Source of the DNA: Sphingobium phenoxybenzoativorans
GTDB lineage: Bacteria; Pseudomonadota; Alphaproteobacteria; Sphingomonadales; Sphingomonadaceae
NCBI RefSeq assembly: GCF_001757355.1
Contig: NZ_MINO01000027.1
Span: 1-48,010 of the forward strand
Length of the DNA: 48,010 nucleotides
Direction of reading: 5' to 3'
The notes beneath the pieces were generated by a model. The model searched no databases. It saw only the letters and a list, made by a program, of their open reading frames with translations, and was not told the DNA's origin. This document shows, piece by piece, positions 25,950 to 33,748 of the stretch; the first letter of the stretch is position 1, and each line of letters opens with the position of its first letter. Position numbers and translations under genes: made by a program.

Positions 25950-27015
25950 AGTCGACAACCACACCCTCGCCGGCCGGGATGGACTGGCAGGTCAGGATGT
26001 AACCCTGCTCGACTTCCTGCGGGCTCAATCCGTAATTCTTTTTCATGGTGACCTCGCCAGCGACCAGTTTGGCCCGACAGGTCGCGCACACGCCCGCCTT
26101 GCACGCATAGGGCGCAGGGAGTCCGGAGGCCCGGGCGCTCTCGAGGATATTGCCCTTCTCGGCATCGAATTCGATGGCCCGGCGCCGTCCGTCGACACGA
26201 ACTTCCATCCGCAGGCCCTGCGCCTTCCGGCGGCTCTCACGATCCGCTTGCCGTTCCGTCTCGCTCTCCTCGCCGGTGGAAAAGCGCTCGGTCAGGACAT
26301 GTTCCGGCGACAGGCCCGCGCCCAGCATCGCCAGCTCGGCGGCGTCCATCATGGCACCCGGACCGCAGATGAACGCGACATCGATCGCGGCCGGGTCGAC
26401 AAGCGAGTCCAGGACCATGGCGATCCGCGCCTCGTCCAGGCGACCGTTGAACAATTCGATATCGTCGAACTCGCTGGTGAGGAAATGATAGATCTGGAGC
26501 CGACCCAGATAGCGGTCCTTCAGCGCGGCGAGTTCCTCGAGAAACATGATCGAGGAGGAACTCCGATTGCCATAGAGCAGCGTGAAACGACTGTCTTGCT
26601 CGATCGCCAGGCCCGTCCTGATGAGCGAGAGAACCGGCGTGATGCCCGAGCCCGCGGCGAAGGCCAGATAATGATGCCGAGCCTCGGGCTCGAATTTCCA
26701 GGTGAAATGGCCGCGCGGTGCCATCGTTTCGATGATATCGCCCGCCTTCAATGATTGAAGCGCCCAGCCGGAGAAAAGTCCGCCTTCCACCTGCTTGATG
26801 GCGACCCGCAGCGGGCCGTTGCCCGGTGCCGCGCAGATCGAATAGTTGCGGCGCACATCCTGCCCGGCGATTTCCGCGCGGAAAGTCAGATGCTGTCCCG
26901 GAAGAAAGGCAAAGGTCTCGGCAAGCGACGGATCAGGCTCGAGCGTCACCGCGATCGCCTGATCGGTTTCGTGGGCGACGTCCAGGATCTTGAGCGGATG
27001 GAAAGCGGTCGACAT
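25939..27015 (-). CDS. paaE: Phenylacetyl-CoA epoxidase reductase subunit
   Basis: A 358-residue iron-sulphur flavoprotein with FAD-binding domain first (about 1-105, DVRRNYSICAAP), then the NAD-binding domain (LAFAAGSGITPVLSLI, FICGPGAMM), and a C-terminal plant-type [2Fe-2S] ferredoxin with CKAGVCATCRAKLV and a final Cys in ILTCQS. This order, opposite to BenC, is that of PaaE. It passes electrons from NADPH to the PaaABC epoxidase. ATG 27015 is taken over an upstream ATG, since AGGAA precedes it and similarity begins with FHPLKILDV. Confidence 0.93.
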   Translation of the reverse strand: MSTAFHPLKILDVAHETDQAIAVTLEPDPSLAETFAFLPGQHLTFRAEIAGQDVRRNYSICAAPGNGPLRVAIKQVEGGLFSGWALQSLKAGDIIETMAPRGHFTWKFEPEARHHYLAFAAGSGITPVLSLIRTGLAIEQDSRFTLLYGNRSSSSIMFLEELAALKDRYLGRLQIYHFLTSEFDDIELFNGRLDEARIAMVLDSLVDPAAIDVAFICGPGAMMDAAELAMLGAGLSPEHVLTERFSTGEESETERQADRESRRKAQGLRMEVRVDGRRRAIEFDAEKGNILESARASGLPAPYACKAGVCATCRAKLVAGEVTMKKNYGLSPQEVEQGYILTCQSIPAGEGVVVDYDS

Positions 27016-27023
27016 TGGCGTTC

Positions 27024-27527
27024 CTAATGACATTTGAAGCGATCGAACGGTTCTTGGCAGTCGAGGCAGCGCCACAGCGCCTTGCACGGGGTCGATCCGA
27101 AACGGCTGACCTCCTGCGTATGCAGCGATCCGCAGCGGGGACATTCGGCAGGAGAGTCAGCCCGAAGCGATCGCGATCCGGCGCCTTTGGGTGGCGGTGC
27201 GATGCCATAGGCGCGCAGCTTCTCGCGTCCCTCGTCGCTGATCCAGTCGGTCGTCCATGGCGGCGAAAGGACCGTCTTGATCCCCACATCGGCAAAGCCG
27301 GCTTCGTCGAGAGCCGCGCGGACGGATGCCTCGATGACCAGCGTCGCGGGGCAGCCGGTGTAGGTTGGCGTGATGGTCACGACCGGAGGATCGCAACGCA
27401 CGCCGCGGACGATGCCCAGGTCCGTCACCGACACCGCCGGTATCTCCGGATCGGGAACGGTAGCGAGAACCGCCATGATCCGGTCGGCAACGGCATCGTC
27501 AAGGACCTCGGAAACCATGCCGATCAC
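27024..27527 (-). CDS. paaD: Phenylacetyl-CoA epoxidase maturation protein PaaD
   Basis: A 167-residue protein with a DUF59 (SufT-like) N-terminal domain (VPDPEIPAVSVTDLGIVRGV, TPTYTGCPATLVIE) and a C-terminal zinc-ribbon-like segment with CPRCG, PCKALWRCLDC. PaaD is needed for epoxidase activity and is thought to help assemble metal centres. The start is read as GTG 27527, which overlaps the paaC stop (GTGA); ATG 27518 three codons on is an alternative. No strong ribosome binding site is visible for either, consistent with coupling to paaC. Confidence 0.9.
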   Translation of the reverse strand: MIGMVSEVLDDAVADRIMAVLATVPDPEIPAVSVTDLGIVRGVRCDPPVVTITPTYTGCPATLVIEASVRAALDEAGFADVGIKTVLSPPWTTDWISDEGREKLRAYGIAPPPKGAGSRSLRADSPAECPRCGSLHTQEVSRFGSTPCKALWRCLDCQEPFDRFKCH

Positions 27528-28372
27528 CAGACCGCGTCAGGGTAGGTGCGCGGCAGATACTGCATCGTTGCGAGCAGATGGCCGAGATGCTCGCCATGAT
27601 GGCCGATCCGGCCGCCAGTAAGGGCGCGGGGATATTCGGGGAGGGGCAAGGTGGCGTCGCGCAGCACGTTTCCGACGGTCGCGTCGAAACCCTGGCGAAG
27701 TTCCGCCCGATCGACCGCGATACCCGCGCGGGTCAAGGACTGCTCGATCTCATCGCTCTGGAACATCTCGTCAACGAAGCGCCAGAACCAGTCCAGGCCG
27801 TCGACCATGCGCCGCCGGCTTTCCTCGGTACCGTCTCCGAGCCGGACCACCCAGTCGGAGGCAAGCTCGGCATGGTAGCGCACTTCCTTGACCGCCTTGG
27901 CGGCAATCTCCGCGATCCGGTGATCGGACGAGCCGGTCAGTCGTTCGAACAGCGACAGCTGCATGGTGGAAAACAGGAATTGCCGCGCGATGGTCTGCGC
28001 GAAATCGCCGTTCGGTTGCTCGACGAGCAGGCAATTGCGGAAGGCAAGAACATCCCGATGGAAAGCCAGCCTGTCGCCATCGCGGCCCTTTCCCTCCACC
28101 TCGCCCGCCAGGTTGAGGAACAGGCTCGCCTGACCGATCAGGTCGAGACCGATATTGGCGAGGCTGAGGTCGATCTCGAGCGCCGGCGCATGCCCGCACC
28201 ATTCGGTGAGACGCTGACCCAGGATCAGGCTGTCATCGCCAAGGCGCAGAAGATAGTCGAAGAGCGCCCCATGATGCTCGACCGCTTCGCCCGCGTCGAA
28301 GCTGCCGCCCGCCCGCGCCTTTTCGGCATTAGCCACATCGCCCGGCTGGATGGTCGGAAGCGACGGCGCCAT
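27524..28372 (-). CDS. paaC: Phenylacetyl-CoA epoxidase structural subunit PaaC
   Basis: A 282-residue ferritin-like helical protein that pairs with PaaA as the non-catalytic structural subunit. Family segments are LLRLGDDSLILGQRLTEWCGHAP, LANIGLDLIGQA, LAFHRDVLAFRNCLLVEQPNGDFAQTIARQFLF and KEVRYHAELASDWVVRLGDGT. ATG 28372 overlaps the paaB stop by one base (TGATG). The first 25 residues (PSLPTIQPGDVANAEKARAGG) look like a variable N-terminal extension compared with better known PaaC proteins. Confidence 0.92.
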   Translation of the reverse strand: MAPSLPTIQPGDVANAEKARAGGSFDAGEAVEHHGALFDYLLRLGDDSLILGQRLTEWCGHAPALEIDLSLANIGLDLIGQASLFLNLAGEVEGKGRDGDRLAFHRDVLAFRNCLLVEQPNGDFAQTIARQFLFSTMQLSLFERLTGSSDHRIAEIAAKAVKEVRYHAELASDWVVRLGDGTEESRRRMVDGLDWFWRFVDEMFQSDEIEQSLTRAGIAVDRAELRQGFDATVGNVLRDATLPLPEYPRALTGGRIGHHGEHLGHLLATMQYLPRTYPDAVW

Positions 28373-28656
28373 CACATATGCCCCACGGCGTCTGGGATGT
28401 CGTAGAAGGTCGGATGGCGATAGATCTTCGTCTCCGCCGGCTCGAACATCGGGCCGGACTGGTCCGGGTCGGAAGCGACGATATCGCTCGACTGTACGAC
28501 CCAGAGGCTGACGCCTTCCAGCCGCCGGGTATAGACGTCGCGCGCATGACGCAGGGCAAGTTCCCCATCGGGCGCATGCACCGACCCGACATGCTTATGG
28601 CTCAACCCGCCTTTCGACCGGATGAAGACCTCCCAGAGCGGCCAATCGTGGCTCAT
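28372..28656 (-). CDS. paaB: Phenylacetyl-CoA epoxidase subunit PaaB
   Basis: A 94-residue PaaB: MSHDWPLWEVFIRSKGGLSHKHVGSVHAPDGELALRHARDVYTRRLEGVSLWVV, followed by the PAETKIYRHPTFYDIPDAVGHM ending. It bridges PaaAC dimers in the epoxidase complex. AGGA eight bases before ATG 28656 sets the start. It lies between paaA (33-base gap) and paaC (one-base overlap). Confidence 0.95.
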   Translation of the reverse strand: MSHDWPLWEVFIRSKGGLSHKHVGSVHAPDGELALRHARDVYTRRLEGVSLWVVQSSDIVASDPDQSGPMFEPAETKIYRHPTFYDIPDAVGHM

Positions 28657-28689
28657 CAAAATCGTCCTTGTTTATGGTGTCGACAGGTC

Positions 28690-29685
28690 TCAGGCGGCAA
28701 GCCGGGCCCGGCGTTTGGCTTCATGGGCGTCGGCCGCCTCGCGGACCCAGGCGCCCTGCTCCCAGGCGTCGCGTCGGGCTTTCATGCGCTCCCTGGCGGT
28801 CGGTCCCTCGCCGCGAACCACGGCATAGAATTCCTCCCAGTCGATCTCGCCGAAATCATAGCCTTCCTTCTCAGCATTCCAGCGAAGGTCGGGATCGGGG
28901 ATCGTCAGGCCCAGGAACTCCGCCTGCGGCACGGTCGCATCGACGAATTTCCGGCGGAGATCGTCATTGCTGTCGCGCTTGATCCGCCAGCGGAAGCCTT
29001 GCGCGGAATTGGGCGAATCCGCGTCGGGCGGACCGAACATCATCAGCGAGGGCCACCACCAGCGGTTGAGCGCGTCCTGTGCCATCGCCTTTTGCTCGGC
29101 TGTACCGGCGCCCAGCGTCATCATGATCTCGTAACCCTGGCGCTGGTGGAAGCTCTCCTCCTTGCAGACGCGGATCATCGCGCGGGCATAGGGACCATAA
29201 GACGTGCGCTGCAACGGCACCTGGTTCATGATCGCGGCGCCGTCGACGAGCCAGCCGATGGCGCCGATATCGGCCCAGGTCAGCGTCGGATAATTGAAGA
29301 TGGTGCTGTACTTGGCCTTGCCCGCATGAAGCGCCTCGATCATCTCCTCTCGGCTCGTGCCGAGCGTCTCGGCGGCGCAGTAAAGATAGAGCCCGTGGCC
29401 GCCTTCGTCCTGCACCTTGGCCAGCAGGATCGCCTTGCGTCGCAGCGACGGCGCGCGCGTCAGCCAGTTGCCTTCCGGTAGCATGCCGACAATTTCGGAA
29501 TGCGCATGCTGCGAGATCTGGCGCACGAGCGTCCGACGATAAGCCTCGGGCATCCAGTCCTTGGGCTCGATGAATTCGTCCGCGGCCACCCGCGCCTCGA
29601 AGGCGGCGACGAGTTCCGGGTCTTCGGACACGATCGAAACGGGGGCGACCTTACCGCCCTGCTCCTTGAGCTCGGTGGTATACAT
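28690..29685 (-). CDS. paaA: Phenylacetyl-CoA epoxidase catalytic subunit PaaA
   Basis: A 331-residue ferritin-like di-iron oxygenase that converts phenylacetyl-CoA to the ring 1,2-epoxide. Metal-site segments are visible: [18 protein letters not shown] and [16 protein letters not shown] each with Glu and His ligands. Other marks are [25 protein letters not shown] and [20 protein letters not shown] in front of ATG 29685 sets the start. First gene of the paaABCDE-paaF operon; a PaaR-type operator and TATA-rich promoter lie within 60 bases upstream. Confidence 0.95.
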   Translation of the reverse strand: MYTTELKEQGGKVAPVSIVSEDPELVAAFEARVAADEFIEPKDWMPEAYRRTLVRQISQHAHSEIVGMLPEGNWLTRAPSLRRKAILLAKVQDEGGHGLYLYCAAETLGTSREEMIEALHAGKAKYSTIFNYPTLTWADIGAIGWLVDGAAIMNQVPLQRTSYGPYARAMIRVCKEESFHQRQGYEIMMTLGAGTAEQKAMAQDALNRWWWPSLMMFGPPDADSPNSAQGFRWRIKRDSNDDLRRKFVDATVPQAEFLGLTIPDPDLRWNAEKEGYDFGEIDWEEFYAVVRGEGPTARERMKARRDAWEQGAWVREAADAHEAKRRARLAA

Positions 29686-29722
29686 CGGCTTGCTCCTTCT
29701 CAGTACGAATCCGGTATATAAT

Positions 29723-29741
29723 TCACCGACCGGACGGTCAA
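29723..29741 (-). promoter_or_regulatory. PaaR-type operator within the paaA promoter
   Basis: On the minus strand the site reads TTGACCGTCCGGTCGGTGA, the best match to the shared pattern. It contains the likely -35 box TTGACC, and a TATATACC stretch follows 15-17 bases later, so a bound repressor would cover the promoter. It lies 38 bases upstream of the paaA start. Confidence 0.75.
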
Positions 29742-29755
29742 CTAATTTTGTGCGC

Positions 29756-30958
29756 TCAGACCCGCTCGATGATCGTGGCGATGCCCTGCCCGACGCCGAT
29801 GCACATCGTGCACAGCGCATAGCGGGCGCCGCGGCGCTGGAGCTCCTCGGTGGCGGTCAGCAGGAGGCGCGCGCCCGACATGCCCAGCGGATGACCGAGC
29901 GCGATCGCACCACCATTCGGGTTCACATGCTCCGCATCGTCGGGCAGGCCGAGCCGGCGCATCACGGCCAGGCCCTGGCTGGCGAAGGCTTCGTTGAGTT
30001 CAACAAGATCCATGTCGCCGATCGAAAGGCCGAGCCGTGCGAGCAGCTTTTCGGAAGCCGGGGCGGGACCGATCCCCATGATGCGCGGAGGAACGCCCGC
30101 AACCGCGCCGCCCACCACGCGGGCGCGCGGCGTGAGGCCATATTTTGCGGCGGCAGCCTCGCTCGCCACGATGATGGCGGCCGCTCCATCATTCACACCG
30201 GATGCATTGCCGGCGGTGACCGTTCCGTCGGGGCGCACGATAGGTTTCAGCCTGGCGAGCGTTTCGACGCTGGTCTCGCGCGGATGCTCGTCGCGGGTGA
30301 CAAGCAGAGGATCGCCTTTCCTTTGCGGGACCGCGACGGGAACGATCTCGGCATCGAACCGGCCGGACGCCTGGGCCGACGCTGCGCGGCGCTGGCTTTC
30401 GGCCGCGAACCGGTCCTGATCCTCGCGCGTCACGTGGAAATCCTGGGCGACATTCTCCGCGGTCTCCGGCATCGAATCGATACCGAATTGAGCCTTGAGC
30501 GCCTTGTTCACGAACCGCCAGCCGATGGTGGTGTCGTAAACCGCGTTGGACCGCGAAAACGGCCCGTCGGCTTTGGGCATGACGAACGGCGCGCGGGTCA
30601 TGCTCTCCACCCCACCTGCGACGATGAACTCTGCTTCGCCCGCCTTGATCGCACGAGCCGCCATTGCGACCGCGTCCATCCCCGAGCCGCACAGGCGGTT
30701 GACGGTGGTGCCCGGGGCCTGCTCGCCGAAACCTCCCAGCAGCGCCGCCATGCGGGCGACATTGCGATTATCTTCGCCTGCCTGGTTGGCGCAGCCGAGA
30801 ATGACGTCGTCGAGCGCGGCCCAGTCGACCTTCGGATTGCGCTCGACAAGGGCCCGGATCGGGACTGCGGCAAGGTCGTCGGCGCGCACGCCGGCAAGGC
30901 TGCCGCCATAGCGGCCAACAGGTGTGCGAATCGCGTCGCAGATGAAAGCGTCAGGCAT
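29756..30958 (-). CDS. paaJ: 3-oxoadipyl-CoA/3-oxo-5,6-dehydrosuberyl-CoA thiolase of the phenylacetate pathway
   Basis: A 400-residue thiolase with Cys90 ([12 protein letters not shown]), the [10 protein letters not shown] histidine and Cys386 (CIGVGQG). In the phenylacetate route it acts twice: on 3-oxo-5,6-dehydrosuberyl-CoA and on 3-oxoadipyl-CoA, each time releasing acetyl-CoA. It is the same length as, and collinear with, pcaF at 6687-7889, though on the other strand and in another operon. ATG 30958 overlaps the end of paaI by eight bases. paaA starts 70 bases after its stop, with its own promoter. Confidence 0.9.
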   Translation of the reverse strand: MPDAFICDAIRTPVGRYGGSLAGVRADDLAAVPIRALVERNPKVDWAALDDVILGCANQAGEDNRNVARMAALLGGFGEQAPGTTVNRLCGSGMDAVAMAARAIKAGEAEFIVAGGVESMTRAPFVMPKADGPFSRSNAVYDTTIGWRFVNKALKAQFGIDSMPETAENVAQDFHVTREDQDRFAAESQRRAASAQASGRFDAEIVPVAVPQRKGDPLLVTRDEHPRETSVETLARLKPIVRPDGTVTAGNASGVNDGAAAIIVASEAAAAKYGLTPRARVVGGAVAGVPPRIMGIGPAPASEKLLARLGLSIGDMDLVELNEAFASQGLAVMRRLGLPDDAEHVNPNGGAIALGHPLGMSGARLLLTATEELQRRGARYALCTMCIGVGQGIATIIERV

Positions 30959-31391
30959 CGTCTTGGTTCTCCGATGGCAGGATCGCACCGCCGATGGTGC
31001 GGGAAAGGCCGTGAAAGGACGCGACGGCGCGCCCCTCGCTCGTGCGCACCGTCACCGCATAGGCGCCGCTGCGGCCGGACAGCATGACTTCGCTCGCTTC
31101 CGCGATCAGACGGTCGCCGCGTCTGGCGGGGCCGAGGAAGCTGATCGACGCGGCGTGCGCTACGGTGAAGGCATCGTGGGAGTTGCAGGCATAGGCGAAA
31201 GCCTGATCGGCCAGCGTGAAGATCGCGCCGCCATGGGCGGTTTCATAGCCGTTGAGCATGAAGGCGTTGACGGTGACGGCGATGCGGGCATATCCGGTCC
31301 GCACCTCCTCGATCTCGATCCCCCACTCGGCGCCCATCGTCTCGCGGGTCCGCAGGAGATCGGTGATCGCTCTGGCTCGCGCATCGCTCAC
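30951..31391 (-). CDS. paaI: Hotdog-fold acyl-CoA thioesterase PaaI
   Basis: A 146-residue hotdog thioesterase. The signature [25 protein letters not shown] contains the HGG turn and catalytic Asp, and [18 protein letters not shown] is the second family strand. PaaI hydrolyses ring-hydroxylated or dead-end phenylacetyl-CoA esters and so protects the CoA pool. It overlaps paaH by four bases and paaJ by eight. Confidence 0.92.
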   Translation of the reverse strand: MSDARARAITDLLRTRETMGAEWGIEIEEVRTGYARIAVTVNAFMLNGYETAHGGAIFTLADQAFAYACNSHDAFTVAHAASISFLGPARRGDRLIAEASEVMLSGRSGAYAVTVRTSEGRAVASFHGLSRTIGGAILPSENQDDA

Positions 31392-32830
31392 AGGCGGTCG
31401 AGCCCGCGCGACGGGGAATAAAGAAGATCGTCCGTGCCGGCAGCGATATGGAGGAGTGTCTGCTTCAGCCTGGCAGGCCCGAAATCGCGGGCCCAGGCCA
31501 ATGGCCCGCGCGGATAATTGGCACCGTGGATCATCGCCTCGTCGATGGCGTTGGCCGGCGCGATGCCATCCTCGACGGCATCCGCCGCGCCATTGACGAG
31601 CTGCGCCAGGGTCCGCAGGACGATCTGGCCCGGCCGGTCGGGAAGGAGAAGAAGCCTCTTATCGAGCGCGAAGGCGAGATCCGCGGCGGCCGCAGCCGAA
31701 CGCTCGTCGCGCGCCGATGCGATCAGCACCGGCGATATGGCGTGGTCATGAACATGGTCGAGGAGGACGTCCACTTCGCGCCGCTGATCGAGCGTGCGGC
31801 CGTCTCCCTTCGCCACGATGACGCCATCAACCGAAATGCTGCCGGCAGGTATTCCTGTCGCAGGCGAGGTCGACAGCCTCCCGCTCAGCCAGAGAAAGTC
31901 CTGCGCGTCCTGGGCGACGGCGATTTGAGGCGCTGGCCGCTGGCTGGCGGTCGTTTGATCGACCTGCCCGGTTTTCTCGGCGGCTCCATAGTCATAGACC
32001 CCCCTGCCCGACTTGCGGCCTAGTCGCCCTTCGTCCAGCAGCCGCGCCTGCGCCGGCTGGGGCCGAAACCGCGCGTGCGGGGAAATCCCATCGAAGACCG
32101 AGCGGGCGGCCGCATAGTTCACATCGTGGCCGATCATATCCGCGAGCGTGAGCGGCCCCATCCGGAACCCGCCCCCGCTGCTGATCGCGTCGTCGATCAG
32201 CGCGGCTGGAATTCCTTCGTCGAGTGCCAGGAAGGCCTCGGCATAGAAGGGCCGCGCCACGCGATTGACGATGAAGCCGGGCACATCCTTCACCGCGACC
32301 GCGTGCTTGCCCCACGCGGCCATGAGGCGGGTCAGCTGCTCGACAACCACAGGGTTGGTCTCTGCCCCCGCGACCACCTCGACGAGCTTCATCGCGGGCA
32401 CCGGGTTGAAAAAGTGAAGGCCAGCGAAACGCTCGGGATGGCGCAGGCTGCGCGCCATCTCGGAGATCGAGAGCGAGGAGGTGTTGCTGGCGACGATGGC
32501 GTCACGCGCGGCAAGCGCGCCGAGGTCCGCGAAGAGCCTGTGCTTGACATCGAGGTCTTCGAGCACGGCCTCGATGATCAGGCCCGCGTCCGCGGCATCG
32601 CCCAGCTCCTGCGACCAGCCAATACGTGCTACGATGGTGTCGGCATCGTCCCGATCGAGCCGCGAGCGCGCGACCAGCGCACCGATCGACTTTGCGAGGA
32701 GCTGCCGACCGCGATCGAGAGCGCTCGCGTCGCGGTCAATCACTACCACCTCATGCCCCGCCGTCGCGGCTACCTGGCCTATACCGCTTCCCATCGTGCC
32801 CGCGCCGATGACCGCAACCTTCCTGTTCAT
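31388..32830 (-). CDS. paaH: 3-hydroxyadipyl-CoA dehydrogenase
   Basis: A 480-residue two-part 3-hydroxyacyl-CoA dehydrogenase. GAGTMGSGIGQ near residue 8 binds NAD; FAGLHFFNPVPAMKLVEVV and VPGFIVNRVARPFYAEAF are the catalytic-domain signatures, and a second, diverged C-terminal dehydrogenase-like domain follows from about residue 300. This double layout and length are typical of PaaH/PaaC-type enzymes, which oxidise 3-hydroxyadipyl-CoA before PaaJ. ATG 32830 (MNRKVAVIGAG) is used; AAGGAG lies upstream. First gene of paaHIJ, divergent from paaG. Confidence 0.9.
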   Translation of the reverse strand: MNRKVAVIGAGTMGSGIGQVAATAGHEVVVIDRDASALDRGRQLLAKSIGALVARSRLDRDDADTIVARIGWSQELGDAADAGLIIEAVLEDLDVKHRLFADLGALAARDAIVASNTSSLSISEMARSLRHPERFAGLHFFNPVPAMKLVEVVAGAETNPVVVEQLTRLMAAWGKHAVAVKDVPGFIVNRVARPFYAEAFLALDEGIPAALIDDAISSGGGFRMGPLTLADMIGHDVNYAAARSVFDGISPHARFRPQPAQARLLDEGRLGRKSGRGVYDYGAAEKTGQVDQTTASQRPAPQIAVAQDAQDFLWLSGRLSTSPATGIPAGSISVDGVIVAKGDGRTLDQRREVDVLLDHVHDHAISPVLIASARDERSAAAAADLAFALDKRLLLLPDRPGQIVLRTLAQLVNGAADAVEDGIAPANAIDEAMIHGANYPRGPLAWARDFGPARLKQTLLHIAAGTDDLLYSPSRGLDRL

Positions 32831-32882
32831 CCGAATCTCCTTGGGGACTTTCCTAACCAGCAATTTCCCGCTTGCCAATAAT

Positions 32883-32901
32883 AGTCCGACCGGGCAGTCT
32901 A
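32883..32901. promoter_or_regulatory. PaaR-type operator between divergent paaH and paaG
   Basis: On the minus strand TAGACTGCCCGGTCGGACT. It matches the shared pattern. A TATTAT on the minus strand (32878-32883) and a TATTAA on the plus strand (32900-32905) abut its two ends, so a single bound repressor could block both promoters of the 100-base divergent gap. Confidence 0.7.
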
Positions 32902-32930
32902 TTAAAGAGGATGAATCGGAAAGGGCGTTG

Positions 32931-33722
32931 ATGAGTTACCAGACCATCGACTTCGATCTGGCGGACGGGGTGGCGAAGCTCACCTTGAACCGGCCGGATC
33001 GGTTGAACAGCTTCACCGCACAGATGCACGAGGAGGTCGCGGCCGCGCTCGACATCGCGGCGGCTGACCAGAGCGCGCGCGTGCTCGTGCTGACCGGTGC
33101 GGGCCGCGGCTTTTGCGCCGGCCAGGATCTCGCCGATCGCGCGGTTGCGCCGGGCGAACAGGCCGTGGATCTCGGCGAATCCGTCGAACGCTTCTATGCT
33201 CCGCTGATCCGGCGGATCACCAATCTCGAAAAGCCCACCATCTGCGCGGTCAACGGCGTCGCGGCGGGCGCGGGCGCCAACATCGCGCTTGCCTGCGACA
33301 TCGTCATCGCCGCGCGCAGCGCGAAATTCATCCAGTCCTTCGCCAATATCGGGCTCATTCCCGACTCCGGGGGCACCTGGGTCTTGCCGCGGCTCGTTGG
33401 GCAGGCGCGGGCGCTCGGGCTGGCGCTGACCGGAGACCCCCTGCCCGCCGAGACCGCCGAACGCTGGGGCATGATCTGGAAATGCGTCGATGACGAAGCC
33501 CTGGGCGCCGAAGTGGAGGCGCTGGCGACGCGCTTTGCGGCCGGTCCCACCAGAGGCCTCGCCGCCACCAAAAGACTTATCCGCCAGTCCTGGCTCCAGC
33601 CGATCGAAACCGAGCTCGAGCTGGAACGCGACGCGATGCGTGAACTCGGCTTTTCCGAGGATTATCGCGAAGGCGTCGCCGCCTTCATGGCGAAGCGCAA
33701 GCCGCAGTTCACGGGACGCTGA
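32931..33722 (+). CDS. paaG: 1,2-epoxyphenylacetyl-CoA isomerase
   Basis: A 263-residue crotonase with VNGVAAGAGANIALACDIV and FANIGLIPDSGGTWVLPRLVG; the Asp in IPDSGG replaces the second catalytic Glu of hydratases, as expected of isomerases of this kind. PaaG turns the epoxide made by PaaABCE into the seven-membered oxepin-CoA. First gene of the plus-strand set paaG, paaZ, paaK and the Nudix gene; paaZ follows after 26 bases. Confidence 0.93.
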   Translation: MSYQTIDFDLADGVAKLTLNRPDRLNSFTAQMHEEVAAALDIAAADQSARVLVLTGAGRGFCAGQDLADRAVAPGEQAVDLGESVERFYAPLIRRITNLEKPTICAVNGVAAGAGANIALACDIVIAARSAKFIQSFANIGLIPDSGGTWVLPRLVGQARALGLALTGDPLPAETAERWGMIWKCVDDEALGAEVEALATRFAAGPTRGLAATKRLIRQSWLQPIETELELERDAMRELGFSEDYREGVAAFMAKRKPQFTGR

Positions 33723-33748
33723 ACCAGGAATTCGAGCAAGAGGATTAT

